Shown: positions 9,110 to 15,118, counted from the stretch's first letter. The stretch: 19,936 bases of DNA from Micavibrio aeruginosavorus (GCA_003241285.1 QFOT01000025.1:1-19936); one strand, 5' to 3'. A program made the numbers and translations. The notes: a model not told the origin generated them from the letters alone.

Positions 9110-9265
9110 TTAATCCGCTTTATATTTTTTAAATCAAACTGCGAGCAAGAATTCCCCGTTCCTGCTTCTTAATCAGATTACGCTTCCAGAGTTAATAAAT
9201 CGTATAAAGCTTAAATAAAAATCTAATAAATTTTTCAATAAGTTATAGGTAATTATATTGCCATA
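9110..9265. other. AT-rich intergenic region between hisI and the GGDEF/EAL gene
   Basis: This 156-bp stretch becomes very AT-rich from about 9180 onward. It must hold the promoter of the minus-strand GGDEF/EAL gene. A perfect TATAAT lies on the minus strand at 9252-9257, but I find no well-spaced -35 partner, and there is no clear terminator for hisI. Confidence 0.4.
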
Positions 9266-9631
9266 TTATTGATAAAATTTTAGACGATTTTTAGCTATTT
9301 CAAGGGCCCTGTAAAAACAGCTTCGCCGGCCCGTGTGACAGGATTTTCCGCCCATTTGTTCAATTTTGAGTATTAACGCGTCCTGATCACAATCCACCAG
9401 TATCTCGTGAATTTTCTGAATATGACCGGAAGTTTCACCCTTTTTCCAAAGCTTGTTTCTTGAGCGTGACCAGTAAACGGCCTCACCGGATGAAAGCGTA
9501 ATATCCAGCGATTCCTTATTCATATAAGCCAGCATCAGGATTTCATTGGTTTTATAATCTTGTGCAATCGCCGGTATTAAACCGCTCTCATCAAATTTCG
9601 GCTCAAAGGAAAGCGTTTCGTCAATCTTCAT
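9266..9631 (-). CDS. hisI: Phosphoribosyl-AMP cyclohydrolase
   Basis: Third step of histidine synthesis: opens the purine ring of PR-AMP. This is the single-domain 121-residue form without a fused HisE domain. Signature residues are present: YWSRSRNKLWKKGETSGH (53-70), the metal-binding DCDQDALIL (80-88) and GGKSCHTGRRSCFYR (94-108), giving the zinc cysteines C81, C98 and C105 and the Mg-type aspartates D80, D82 and D84. The start ATG overlaps the pyrC stop (ATGA, 9628-9631), so it is translated as the second gene of a pyrC-hisI pair. No other his genes are in the window. Confidence 0.97.
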   Translation of the reverse strand: MKIDETLSFEPKFDESGLIPAIAQDYKTNEILMLAYMNKESLDITLSSGEAVYWSRSRNKLWKKGETSGHIQKIHEILVDCDQDALILKIEQMGGKSCHTGRRSCFYRALEIAKNRLKFYQ

Positions 9632-10953
9632 AAAGTTTCCCGGAATTTAACGGTTTCGCCGATTGGCGTGCCGATCAATTCACCATCCTGCATAACGATA
9701 TGGCCGCGGATAATTGTCATCATCGGCCAGCCTGTGACGGTCTTGCCGTCAAAGGGTGTCCACCCGGCTTTGGATTTTTGCTGTTCATGCGTAATCGTCA
9801 TTTTCTTTTTCAGATCCACGATGGTGAAGTCGGCATCGTAACCATGCGCGATGCGGCCTTTACCGGCGATGCCGTGAATACGCTGCGGACCATAGGCGGT
9901 TAAGTCAACGAAACGTTCCAGCGTCAACCTGCCTGCGTTTATATGATCGAGCATGATCGGCACAAGCGTTTGCACACCGGGCGTTCCGCTTGGCGATTTC
10001 GGATATTCTTCCGCTTTTTCAGACAGGGTATGCGGCGCATGATCGGAGCCGATAATATCGACCGTGCCATCTGCAATACCTTGCCACAGTGCGTCCTGAT
10101 GATGTTTCTCGCGAATCGGCGGGTTTTGCTGGGCGTGTGTGCCAAGCGTATTGTAACAATCCGGCGCGTGAAGGGTTAAGTGATTGGGCAATACTTCCAC
10201 GCTGGCGATATCTTTATAATCTGCCAGAAATTCCATTTCTTCCTTGGTTGAAATATGCAGGACATGAATGCGCCGCCCGTGTTTCCGCGCCAGTTTTACA
10301 AGGCGCTGGGTCGCTGTCAGACAGCCTTCCGGCGAGCGCCATTTGTGGTGCATGGCAACCTCATGAGAATCGCCCAGAATTTTTATCTTGTTCTCGCGCA
10401 TCATCATTTCATCTTCGGCGTGAACGGCGAGCACGCGTTTGCCGTTTTTGATAACGGCTTCGACTTCATCATCACCGATCACCAGAAGATCTCCTGTGCT
10501 GGAGCCCATGAAAATCTTGACGCCGCAAACTCCGGGCAGGTTTTCCCACTCGCGTAGGTTTTCCGCATTTTGCGCCGTACCGCCGAAATAGAAAGCATAG
10601 TCTACCCAAGCGCCTTTGGCGGCGCGGCTAAGCTTGTCGCTCAATGCTTCCGGGGTAGTCGTCAGCGGCGATGTATTCGGCATTTCGAAAATAGCCGTAA
10701 CGCCTCCGGCGGCGGCGGCCATCATGCCTGTCTCTAAAGTTTCCTTTTGCTCCATCCCCGGTTCGCGGAAATGAACCTGAGTGTCGATAACGCCGGGAAG
10801 GATATGCAGGCCCGTGCAATCAATAATTTTCCCGCTATCACTAAAGGAGCCAAAAGCGATAATTTTTCCGCCTCTGACCGCTATATCGGTCTTTATTGTC
10901 TGGCCGGGCAGGACGGCGGTCCCGTTTTTAAGAATAAGGTCGAAATTTTCCAT
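9628..10953 (-). CDS. pyrC: Dihydroorotase (class I-like, alphaproteobacterial type)
   Basis: Cyclises carbamoyl aspartate to dihydroorotate in pyrimidine synthesis. The 441-residue amidohydrolase shows the N-terminal beta part (FDLILKNGTAVLPG), the metal motif region GVIDTQVHFREPG (54-66), GVKIFMGSSTGDLL with the likely carboxylated Lys146, H178, H230/H233 (RRIHVLHIST), PNHLTL and the catalytic GSDHAPHT (D304). The first His of the usual D-x-H-x-H metal motif is Gln59; from memory this is typical of the alphaproteobacterial subgroup, but it is unusual across the superfamily. The symbol follows usual annotation; a related cyclic amidohydrolase role is the alternative. The ATG at 10953 is 68 bp from the divergent Cys-rich gene. 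Confidence 0.9.
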   Translation of the reverse strand: MENFDLILKNGTAVLPGQTIKTDIAVRGGKIIAFGSFSDSGKIIDCTGLHILPGVIDTQVHFREPGMEQKETLETGMMAAAAGGVTAIFEMPNTSPLTTTPEALSDKLSRAAKGAWVDYAFYFGGTAQNAENLREWENLPGVCGVKIFMGSSTGDLLVIGDDEVEAVIKNGKRVLAVHAEDEMMMRENKIKILGDSHEVAMHHKWRSPEGCLTATQRLVKLARKHGRRIHVLHISTKEEMEFLADYKDIASVEVLPNHLTLHAPDCYNTLGTHAQQNPPIREKHHQDALWQGIADGTVDIIGSDHAPHTLSEKAEEYPKSPSGTPGVQTLVPIMLDHINAGRLTLERFVDLTAYGPQRIHGIAGKGRIAHGYDADFTIVDLKKKMTITHEQQKSKAGWTPFDGKTVTGWPMMTIIRGHIVMQDGELIGTPIGETVKFRETL

Positions 10954-10983
10954 GGGGCAAAAATAGCATCGACCATTCTTTTC

Positions 10984-11015
10984 TGCTATACTTAAACCTC
11001 AATAAATCAAAGGAG
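10984..11015 (+). promoter_or_regulatory. Extended -10 promoter and strong RBS of the Cys-rich peptide gene
   Basis: TGCTATACT (10984-10992) matches an extended -10 (TGn plus TATAAT, 5/6); the -35 position is poor. AAGGAG (11010-11015) lies 6 nt before the ATG at 11022, an ideal spacing. An inverted repeat ATAGCA (10963-10968) / TGCTAT (10984-10989) overlaps the promoter and could be an operator, but six bases can pair by chance. Confidence 0.5.
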
Positions 11016-11021
11016 CGGAAG

Positions 11022-11120
11022 ATGTCCCACGATTCCTGCGGCTGCGGAGCCTGTCACTGCAAAAATTGTGACTGCGGCGGTCAATGCAAAGAAAACTGTG
11101 CTTGCGAGTGCTGCAAGTAG
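11022..11120 (+). CDS. Metallothionein-like Cys-rich small protein (32 aa)
   Basis: A complete 32-codon ORF ending in TAG at 11118-11120. Eleven of 32 residues are cysteine (positions 6, 8, 11, 13, 16, 18, 22, 26, 28, 30, 31), arranged as CxCxxCxCxxCxC followed by C-x3-C-x-C-x-CC. There is one His inside the first cluster (H12), plus Gly, Lys and Asp, and almost no hydrophobic residues. This composition is that of metallothioneins or small thiolate-cluster peptides for Cu(I), Zn(II) or Cd(II), but it is shorter than the roughly 50-residue bacterial SmtA/MymT proteins and I cannot assign it to a named family. Support that it is real: AAGGAG 6 nt upstream, an extended -10 promoter at 10984-10992, and a dense regular CxC pattern that non-coding DNA would not produce. 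It stands divergent to pyrC and 44 bp before cysS. Metal sequestration is inference. Confidence 0.75.
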   Translation: MSHDSCGCGACHCKNCDCGGQCKENCACECCK

Positions 11121-11164
11121 CTTTTACCTTGGCCGGATAAATAACTTTTAAATTTTTGGCCAAT

Positions 11165-12571
11165 ATGACGACTTTAAAATTATATAATTCGCTTAGCCGC
11201 GAAAAAGAAGAATTCAAGCCTTTAAAGGAAGACCATGTCCGGCTTTATGCCTGCGGACCGACAGTGTATGACTACGCTCATATTGGCAATGCGCGGATGG
11301 CGGTTATCTTTGACCAGCTCGTCCGGGTCTTGCGGCATCTTTATCCAAAAGTTACCTATGTCTCCAATATCACGGATATCGAAGACAAGATTATCGCGGC
11401 GAGTGCGGAAAACGGTGAAGCTATTGAAATTCTCACCCGCAAATTCGAGCGGATCTATAACGAGGATCTGGCTGCCCTCGGCGTAAGCGCTCCTGATATT
11501 CAACCCCGCGCGACGGAACACATCCCTGAAATGATCACCCAGATCGAGCAGATTATAGATCAAGGCCATGCCTATGCGGCGGACGGCCATGTATTGTTCA
11601 ACGTTCCGTCTTTTGATGAATATGGCGGTCTGTCAGGCCGCAGCCGCGATGACCAGATCGCCGGAGCGCGTGTCGATATCGCGCCATATAAAAAAGACGC
11701 GGCGGATTTTGTTTTGTGGAAACCATCGACCGGCAATCAGCCGGGCTGGGACAGCCCTTGGGGTTATGGCCGTCCGGGCTGGCATATAGAATGTTCAGCG
11801 ATGGCGGAAAAACATTTAGGATTACCATTCGACATTCATGGCGGCGGGGCGGATCTGAAATTCCCGCATCATGAGAACGAGATCGCGCAAAGCTGCTGCG
11901 CCCATGGCTCGCATGATCTGTCGTCTTTCGCAAAGACATGGGTGCATAATGGTTTTGTCACCGTCGAAGGCGAAAAGATGTCTAAGTCCTTGGGCAATTT
12001 CACCACCGTTCACGACCTGATTGAAAAAGGCGTGAAGGGCGAAGTGATGCGGTTTGCGTTATTGTCGTCGCATTACCGCGCGCCACTGGACTGGAGCCAG
12101 AAATTGCTGGATCAAACGAAGGCGCAGCTTGATGGGTTCTACAGCTTACTGAAACACTCCCTCTCCCTTAATCCCTCTCCCTCACATGTGAGGGAGAGGG
12201 AAGGAGCGCAGCGGAAGGGAGAGGGAGTGTTTCAGTTTCTCGAAGCTCTCCTTGACGATCTCAACACCGCAGGCGCGATCAACGAGCTCCATGCTTTGGC
12301 CAAAAAACTATCGCAGCATAAATCGGGCGAAAATCTCGACGCATTTCTCTCCGCCGCCAATATGCTCGGTATCCTACAAGAAGATCCCGATACATGGCTC
12401 GGCTATAAAGTTGAAGGTGACACGCAATGGATCGAGGATTTATTGGTCGAGCGTACTAATGCTAAGAAAGAAAAAAATTTCAAACGCGCCGATGAAATTC
12501 GCGATGAGCTGAAAGCCAAGAATATTGAGATCGAAGATACCCCGCAGGGGCCTAAGTGGCGGAAAGTTTAG
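11165..12571 (+). CDS. cysS: Cysteinyl-tRNA synthetase, with in-frame repeat insertion
   Basis: Class I synthetase that charges tRNA-Cys. With the ATG at 11165 (a TTG at 11156 is in frame but less likely) it has 468 residues. Motifs: LYACGPTVYDYAHIGNAR with zinc ligand C30 and the HIGN signature (39-42), ECSAM with C210, FPHHENEIAQS with H235 and E239, and KMSKS (271-275). The C-terminal helical region includes LDDLNTAGAINELHAL and the late FKRADEIRDELKAKNIEIEDTPQGPKWR. Residues about 331-355 (starting SLSLNPSPS) are Ser/Pro/Arg/Glu low-complexity sequence with no counterpart in the family and are encoded by a palindromic repeat (12148-12236); the frame stays open, so the enzyme is probably functional. 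Its stop overlaps the convergent pilin-like gene. Confidence 0.97.
   Translation: MTTLKLYNSLSREKEEFKPLKEDHVRLYACGPTVYDYAHIGNARMAVIFDQLVRVLRHLYPKVTYVSNITDIEDKIIAASAENGEAIEILTRKFERIYNEDLAALGVSAPDIQPRATEHIPEMITQIEQIIDQGHAYAADGHVLFNVPSFDEYGGLSGRSRDDQIAGARVDIAPYKKDAADFVLWKPSTGNQPGWDSPWGYGRPGWHIECSAMAEKHLGLPFDIHGGGADLKFPHHENEIAQSCCAHGSHDLSSFAKTWVHNGFVTVEGEKMSKSLGNFTTVHDLIEKGVKGEVMRFALLSSHYRAPLDWSQKLLDQTKAQLDGFYSLLKHSLSLNPSPSHVREREGAQRKGEGVFQFLEALLDDLNTAGAINELHALAKKLSQHKSGENLDAFLSAANMLGILQEDPDTWLGYKVEGDTQWIEDLLVERTNAKKEKNFKRADEIRDELKAKNIEIEDTPQGPKWRKV
12148..12236. repeat. Nested palindromic element inserted within cysS
   Basis: Outer perfect 22-bp inverted arms lie at 12148-12169 and 12215-12236 (left arm begins ACTGAAACACTCC). 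Inside is a perfect 28-bp palindrome at 12173-12200 (centre CACATGTG, arms CCCTCTCCCT / AGGGAGAGGG), with 3 nt unpaired on the left and 14 nt (AAGGAGCGCAGCGG) on the right. The CCCTCTCCC...GGGAGAGGG type resembles dispersed MITE- or REP-like elements of many Proteobacteria. At 89 bp the frame shift depends on the exact inserted length, which I cannot fix without an uninserted homologue; the gene is intact. Confidence 0.9.
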
Positions 12572-13299
12572 CGAGCGATGAGAACTCTTATAAAGAAGTT
12601 CTTATTAGTCAAAGTTCCTGGAAGACAAGTTCCTGTTGAGGAGCTTGACTTCATGCAAAAGAAACTTTGTCCATTAATAGCTACGTCTGAGCCGCTGCCA
12701 CCACCTAATCTATGGCTACCGTAACTTATTGATCCTGTAAATTTTTGAAACACTGGCGCTAATGTATGCATAGGAATTGGGGTGCCGGAGCTTGAAATGT
12801 TAGCTTTCATATTTATTTTCTCACATACTTTCTCATTCACTTCAGGCAAAACCATTAATAATTCTGCTCCTGTGAGATTGTTGTTAGTCCCTACATAAGT
12901 AATTTTCGCGCCGCCGTAATAACACCAAGAAGTCCCGTTATTTGCTCCTGGTGGCGGAGATGCCCAAGTCATACCTCCCCCATTAGGGGCAAAAACTTTA
13001 CAATCATCTTGAGTACAACCAGCGTTTGTATAGCCTGTCACGCTAGAATTCTCGAAACTGATATTTGTATCGCCGATTCCTTTTAATCTAAGTTTTGAAA
13101 CAGAATCACGTATGGCGGAAGATTGAGCGATTAGTTCATCTGCTAAGAGGCTAGCTTTTTCATCACTAATCGCCTGCGCTCCGCCCGTGCCGCCACGGGA
13201 GAACGCATAGCCTAGCGCCGCGAAGAGCGCGATACAGAGCAGGATGTAAAACAGGACGTTGCCGGATTGCCTTTTCAGGATCGAGGGGTGTGGGGTCAT
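12568..13299 (-). CDS. Pilin-like membrane-anchored hypothetical protein
   Basis: I cannot name this 243-residue protein. It starts with a short basic leader (ILKRQSGNVLFYILL) and one hydrophobic helix (about 14-33), followed by a helical stretch (45-72) and then a Gly/Ser/Asn-rich extracytoplasmic domain. Cysteines at 95, 100, 126, 159, 215 and 225 could form disulfides. This is the outline of a type IV pilin or pseudopilin, although the cleavage motif (G-[FM]-[ST]-x2-E) is not present as such: the leader reads QSG then NVLF. The frame extends upstream, but the extra residues come from the repeat at 13328-13424; the ATG at 13299 fits the promoter and the leader. No Shine-Dalgarno is present. 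The stop overlaps the convergent cysS stop by 3 bases. Confidence 0.72.
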   Translation of the reverse strand: MTPHPSILKRQSGNVLFYILLCIALFAALGYAFSRGGTGGAQAISDEKASLLADELIAQSSAIRDSVSKLRLKGIGDTNISFENSSVTGYTNAGCTQDDCKVFAPNGGGMTWASPPPGANNGTSWCYYGGAKITYVGTNNNLTGAELLMVLPEVNEKVCEKINMKANISSSGTPIPMHTLAPVFQKFTGSISYGSHRLGGGSGSDVAINGQSFFCMKSSSSTGTCLPGTLTNKNFFIRVLIAR

Positions 13300-13305
13300 G
13301 GGGAT

Positions 13306-13334
13306 ATTATAACTGAAATTAAACGCATTGTCAT
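13306..13334 (-). promoter_or_regulatory. Promoter of the pilin-like gene, probably leaderless
   Basis: On the minus strand, ATGACA (13329-13334; 5/6 to TTGACA), a 17-bp spacer and a perfect TATAAT (13306-13311). Only six bases separate the -10 box from the ATG at 13299, so the expected transcription start falls on the start codon, in line with the missing Shine-Dalgarno. The -35 hexamer is the terminal part of the palindromic element. Confidence 0.6.
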
Positions 13335-13424
13335 TGCGAGCGTAGCGCGGCAATCCAGACGATGACGCCGCTTCACTATTGTCTGGATTGCCGCTTCGGC
13401 CAAGAGGCCTCCTCGCAATGACAA
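13328..13424. repeat. 97-bp palindromic element (TGCGAG...CTCGCA type)
   Basis: Perfect paired arms: TTGTCATTGCGAG (13328-13340) with CTCGCAATGACAA (13412-13424), and GCGGCAATCCAGAC (13347-13360) with GTCTGGATTGCCGC (13381-13394). They are separated by short unpaired segments and a 20-nt centre. The TCATTGCGAG...GGCAATCCAG pattern is a well-known dispersed palindromic repeat type in alphaproteobacterial genomes. It fills the gap between two minus-strand genes, its right end adjoining the stop codon of the 124-residue gene. Confidence 0.9.
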
Positions 13425-13799
13425 CTAACGCAAAAACAATTTGAACTCATCCGCATGAGATTTGGGGATATGAACCGAAACCGTATCTTGTGCCAAACAT
13501 GCCAAAGTCAATAACACATCTTTGCCACTGCCGATCTCGACTGAATCCGTGATACCCAGACCCAGAACAGGTTTGACGAGCGGACGGCCTTCTTTAATGG
13601 CGGCCTCGACGTCGAGTCGTTTCTGGCGGTTGGCATCGTTAAGTTCGGACAGGGTTTTCAGGCTGCCATCCGATTTCAGCCATTCATGGGCAAAGAGGGA
13701 TTCCCGCCAGCTGGCCACCACCAGCGAAACCGCCACGTCGTGGCTGAGGAATTTATCTTCACGGCCTTTGATCGCCGGATTGTCGATGAAGGATGCCAT
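13425..13799 (-). CDS. Conserved-looking hypothetical protein (124 aa)
   Basis: I do not recognise the family. The 124-residue product is soluble and mixed in composition, with no signal peptide or membrane segment. It has an N-terminal segment FIDNPAIKGREDKFLSHD, a Trp-containing helix (VVASWRESLFAHEWLKSD), a charged helix (NDANRQKRLDVEAAIKEG) and a C-terminal beta-like half (VSVHIPKSHADEFKLFLR). The start at 13799 has AAGGG about 9 nt upstream. Codon use and base composition resemble its neighbours. The stop codon directly adjoins the palindromic element at 13424. It stands divergent to the zf-CHCC gene. Confidence 0.7.
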   Translation of the reverse strand: MASFIDNPAIKGREDKFLSHDVAVSLVVASWRESLFAHEWLKSDGSLKTLSELNDANRQKRLDVEAAIKEGRPLVKPVLGLGITDSVEIGSGKDVLLTLACLAQDTVSVHIPKSHADEFKLFLR

Positions 13800-13888
13800 A
13801 GTTTTAACCCTTGGTATGACCTCTTGTTTTATTGCCCTTTCAGTTTATAAAATAAGTCGTAAATATAAAGTTCACGAGATTTAACGTA

Positions 13889-14083
13889 ATGAATGAAAAG
13901 CCCGCTTTAGCTCCTGCTCCTGAAATAATCGCTGTCGACGATCATGCCGACCAGGTGGCCTGCGATGGCGGCGGCTCCTTAGGTCACCCTTTAGTATATT
14001 ACACATTCGACGGCAAAGACCGCGTCGATTGCGGCTATTGCGACCGGGCTTTTATCAAAAACCGCGCTTTGCCTGCAAGATAA
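13889..14083 (+). CDS. zf-CHCC zinc-finger domain protein
   Basis: A 64-residue protein consisting almost wholly of the zf-CHCC domain: C25, H33, C48 and C51 (VACDGGGSLGHPLVYYTF, then VDCGYCDRAF). Mitochondrial homologues are the NDUFS6 accessory subunit of complex I; the alphaproteobacterial proteins are small free-standing forms that probably bind one zinc ion. The N-terminal 20 residues are Ala/Pro-rich. It is followed after 131 bp by the Hsp20 gene, which has its own promoter. A role in complex I here is inference from the family. Confidence 0.88.
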   Translation: MNEKPALAPAPEIIAVDDHADQVACDGGGSLGHPLVYYTFDGKDRVDCGYCDRAFIKNRALPAR

Positions 14084-14114
14084 GTTATTGTTTTTAAAGC
14101 GACCAATCTATCAT

Positions 14115-14143
14115 CTTGAAAATTAACAAGCCTGTTTTATATT
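14115..14143 (+). promoter_or_regulatory. Candidate heat-shock/housekeeping promoter of hsp20
   Basis: CTTGAA (14115-14120) with TATATT (14138-14143). Read as sigma-70, TTGAAA (14116-14121, 5/6) has a 16-bp spacer to TATATT (5/6); CTTGAA also resembles the -35 of sigma-32 promoters. The predicted start near 14150 gives a leader of about 65 nt, the length expected for a ROSE element. Confidence 0.5.
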
Positions 14144-14149
14144 GTTTAT

Positions 14150-14214
14150 AAGGCCTCGCTGCATGGTGCGGGTGGCCGTTAATATCTTACTTGCTCATAT
14201 GAGGAGTTTGACCA
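14150..14214 (+). promoter_or_regulatory. ROSE-type RNA thermometer in the hsp20 leader
   Basis: The leader folds into an upstream hairpin (GGCC 14152-14155 with GGCC 14174-14177 and inner GCA/TGC) and an SD-sequestering hairpin: TTGCTC (14191-14196), loop ATAT, GAGGAG (14201-14206). The pairing UUGCU with AGGAG, containing one internal G-G mismatch, is the diagnostic ROSE feature (the U(U/C)GCU motif). The masked AGGAG is 8 nt before the ATG at 14215. Melting on heating would free the site. Confidence 0.72.
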
Positions 14215-14709
14215 ATGACTACAAGACTATCTTTATTTGATTCTCCCCTTTTTCTTGGCTTTGATCAATTTGAACGGACTCTGGACCGTGTCAAAAAACA
14301 TGCCCAGGAAGGCTACCCTCCCTACAATATTGAACAGACAAGCGAGCAGGGGCTTCGCATCACACTGGCGGTTGCCGGGTTTACGATGTCGGATCTCGAT
14401 ATCGAGGTCGAGCAAAACCAATTGGCGATCCGCGGGCGTCAGGAAGATGATTCCAGCAAAACCTATCTTCACAGGGGCATCGCGGCGCGTCAGTTCCAGC
14501 GGACATTTGTACTTGCCGATGGCATCGAGATTCTCGGGGCCTCGCTCGATAACGGTTTGCTGCATATCGACATGAAGCGTGTCGAGCCTGAATCAACTGC
14601 GCGGAAAATCGAGATCAAGACAGGAACGAAGCTTGCCAACGGCAATAGCGATCACAAAGCTATCGACGTGCAGGTAAAAGATTCCGAATCTGCAAAAACC
14701 AAACAGTAA
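14215..14709 (+). CDS. Small heat-shock protein, Hsp20/IbpA family
   Basis: ATP-independent holdase that binds unfolding proteins. The 164-residue protein has an N-terminal SLFDSPLFLGFDQFERTLDRV segment typical of class A rhizobial-type sHsps and IbpA, the alpha-crystallin domain (about 35-125) with YNIEQTSEQGLRITLAVAGF, RGIAARQFQRTFVLADGI and the closing NGLLHIDMKRVEPE, and a C-terminal tail with R-K-I-E-I in place of the IxI motif. The tail (135-164) is longer and more polar than in IbpA. Regulation is probably at both promoter and RNA-thermometer level. The next gene is DUF1150, its common alphaproteobacterial partner. Confidence 0.95.
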   Translation: MTTRLSLFDSPLFLGFDQFERTLDRVKKHAQEGYPPYNIEQTSEQGLRITLAVAGFTMSDLDIEVEQNQLAIRGRQEDDSSKTYLHRGIAARQFQRTFVLADGIEILGASLDNGLLHIDMKRVEPESTARKIEIKTGTKLANGNSDHKAIDVQVKDSESAKTKQ

Positions 14710-14725
14710 TTCTTAACCAATTTCT

Positions 14726-14755
14726 GTGCACACTAAGACATATATTAGCGTGCAC
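14726..14755 (+). other. Inverted repeat between hsp20 and the DUF1150 gene
   Basis: GTGCACACTAA (14726-14736) pairs with TTAGCGTGCAC (14745-14755) with one mismatch around an 8-nt loop. There is no T tract, so it is not a standard terminator. It may be an mRNA processing or stability hairpin setting the ratio of Hsp20 to DUF1150 protein. Confidence 0.55.
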
Positions 14756-14759
14756 GGAT

Positions 14760-15044
14760 ATGGTAGAATGGAGTATGAAGAACATGCCAAATAAAATTCA
14801 GTCTATTGATGTCGGACCTTTGGATATAGAACGGGGTCGACATATCCTGCGAAATCTCTCCAATCAGGATTTTCTCGCTTTCGGTGTCAACCAGATCGCT
14901 TACATCAAGCCGATGAATGTCATGGGCAAGCCTGTCTATACATTGCATGGCGCCGACGGGTCTGCGCTGGCGGTGATAGACGATTATAATGCTGCCGTGA
15001 TGGCCGTCCGGCAAAACGATATGGAGCCGGTAACTCTGCAATAA
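14760..15044 (+). CDS. DUF1150 family protein
   Basis: A 94-residue protein matching the alphaproteobacterial DUF1150 pattern: LSNQDFLAFGVNQIAYIKPM, YTLHGADGSALAVIDDYNAAVMAVRQNDMEPVTLQ. Function is unknown; in this class it commonly follows Hsp20, as here (50 bp downstream, same strand), suggesting a stress-related accessory role. The start is uncertain: ATGs at 14760, 14775 and 14784 are all in frame. GGAG at 14770-14773 would best serve the ATG at 14784 (86 aa). Confidence 0.85.
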   Translation: MVEWSMKNMPNKIQSIDVGPLDIERGRHILRNLSNQDFLAFGVNQIAYIKPMNVMGKPVYTLHGADGSALAVIDDYNAAVMAVRQNDMEPVTLQ

Positions 15045-15067
15045 TTTTAAGCAGCTAATAATGATTT

Positions 15068-15118
15068 CCCCGCGAAAGCGGGGATCTTTCTTTATCGAGG
15101 TTCCCGCTTTCGCGGGAA
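15068..15118. repeat. REP-like pair of inverted GC hairpins
   Basis: CCCCGC-GAAA-GCGGGG (15068-15083) forms a 6-bp stem closed by a GNRA-type loop. TTCCCGC-TTTC-GCGGGAA (15101-15118) is an inverted version of the same core. They lie between the convergent DUF1150 and ptsN genes. A 22-nt segment starting TTTCCCCGCGAAAGC (15065-15086) recurs at 19622-19643 with two differences, so it is a dispersed repeat. Confidence 0.8.

Noticed and set aside
9110..9265. Small RNA in the AT-rich gap
   Set aside because: No promoter-terminator pair or stable GC stem; simple AT richness.
11128..11163. TTGGCC ... GGCCAA pairing before cysS as a terminator
   Set aside because: Six-bp stem with a 24-nt loop and no T tract; insufficient.
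12148..12236. CRISPR-like or frameshift interpretation of the palindrome in cysS
   Set aside because: There is one nested palindrome, no spaced direct repeats, and the reading frame continues through to the conserved CysS C-terminus.
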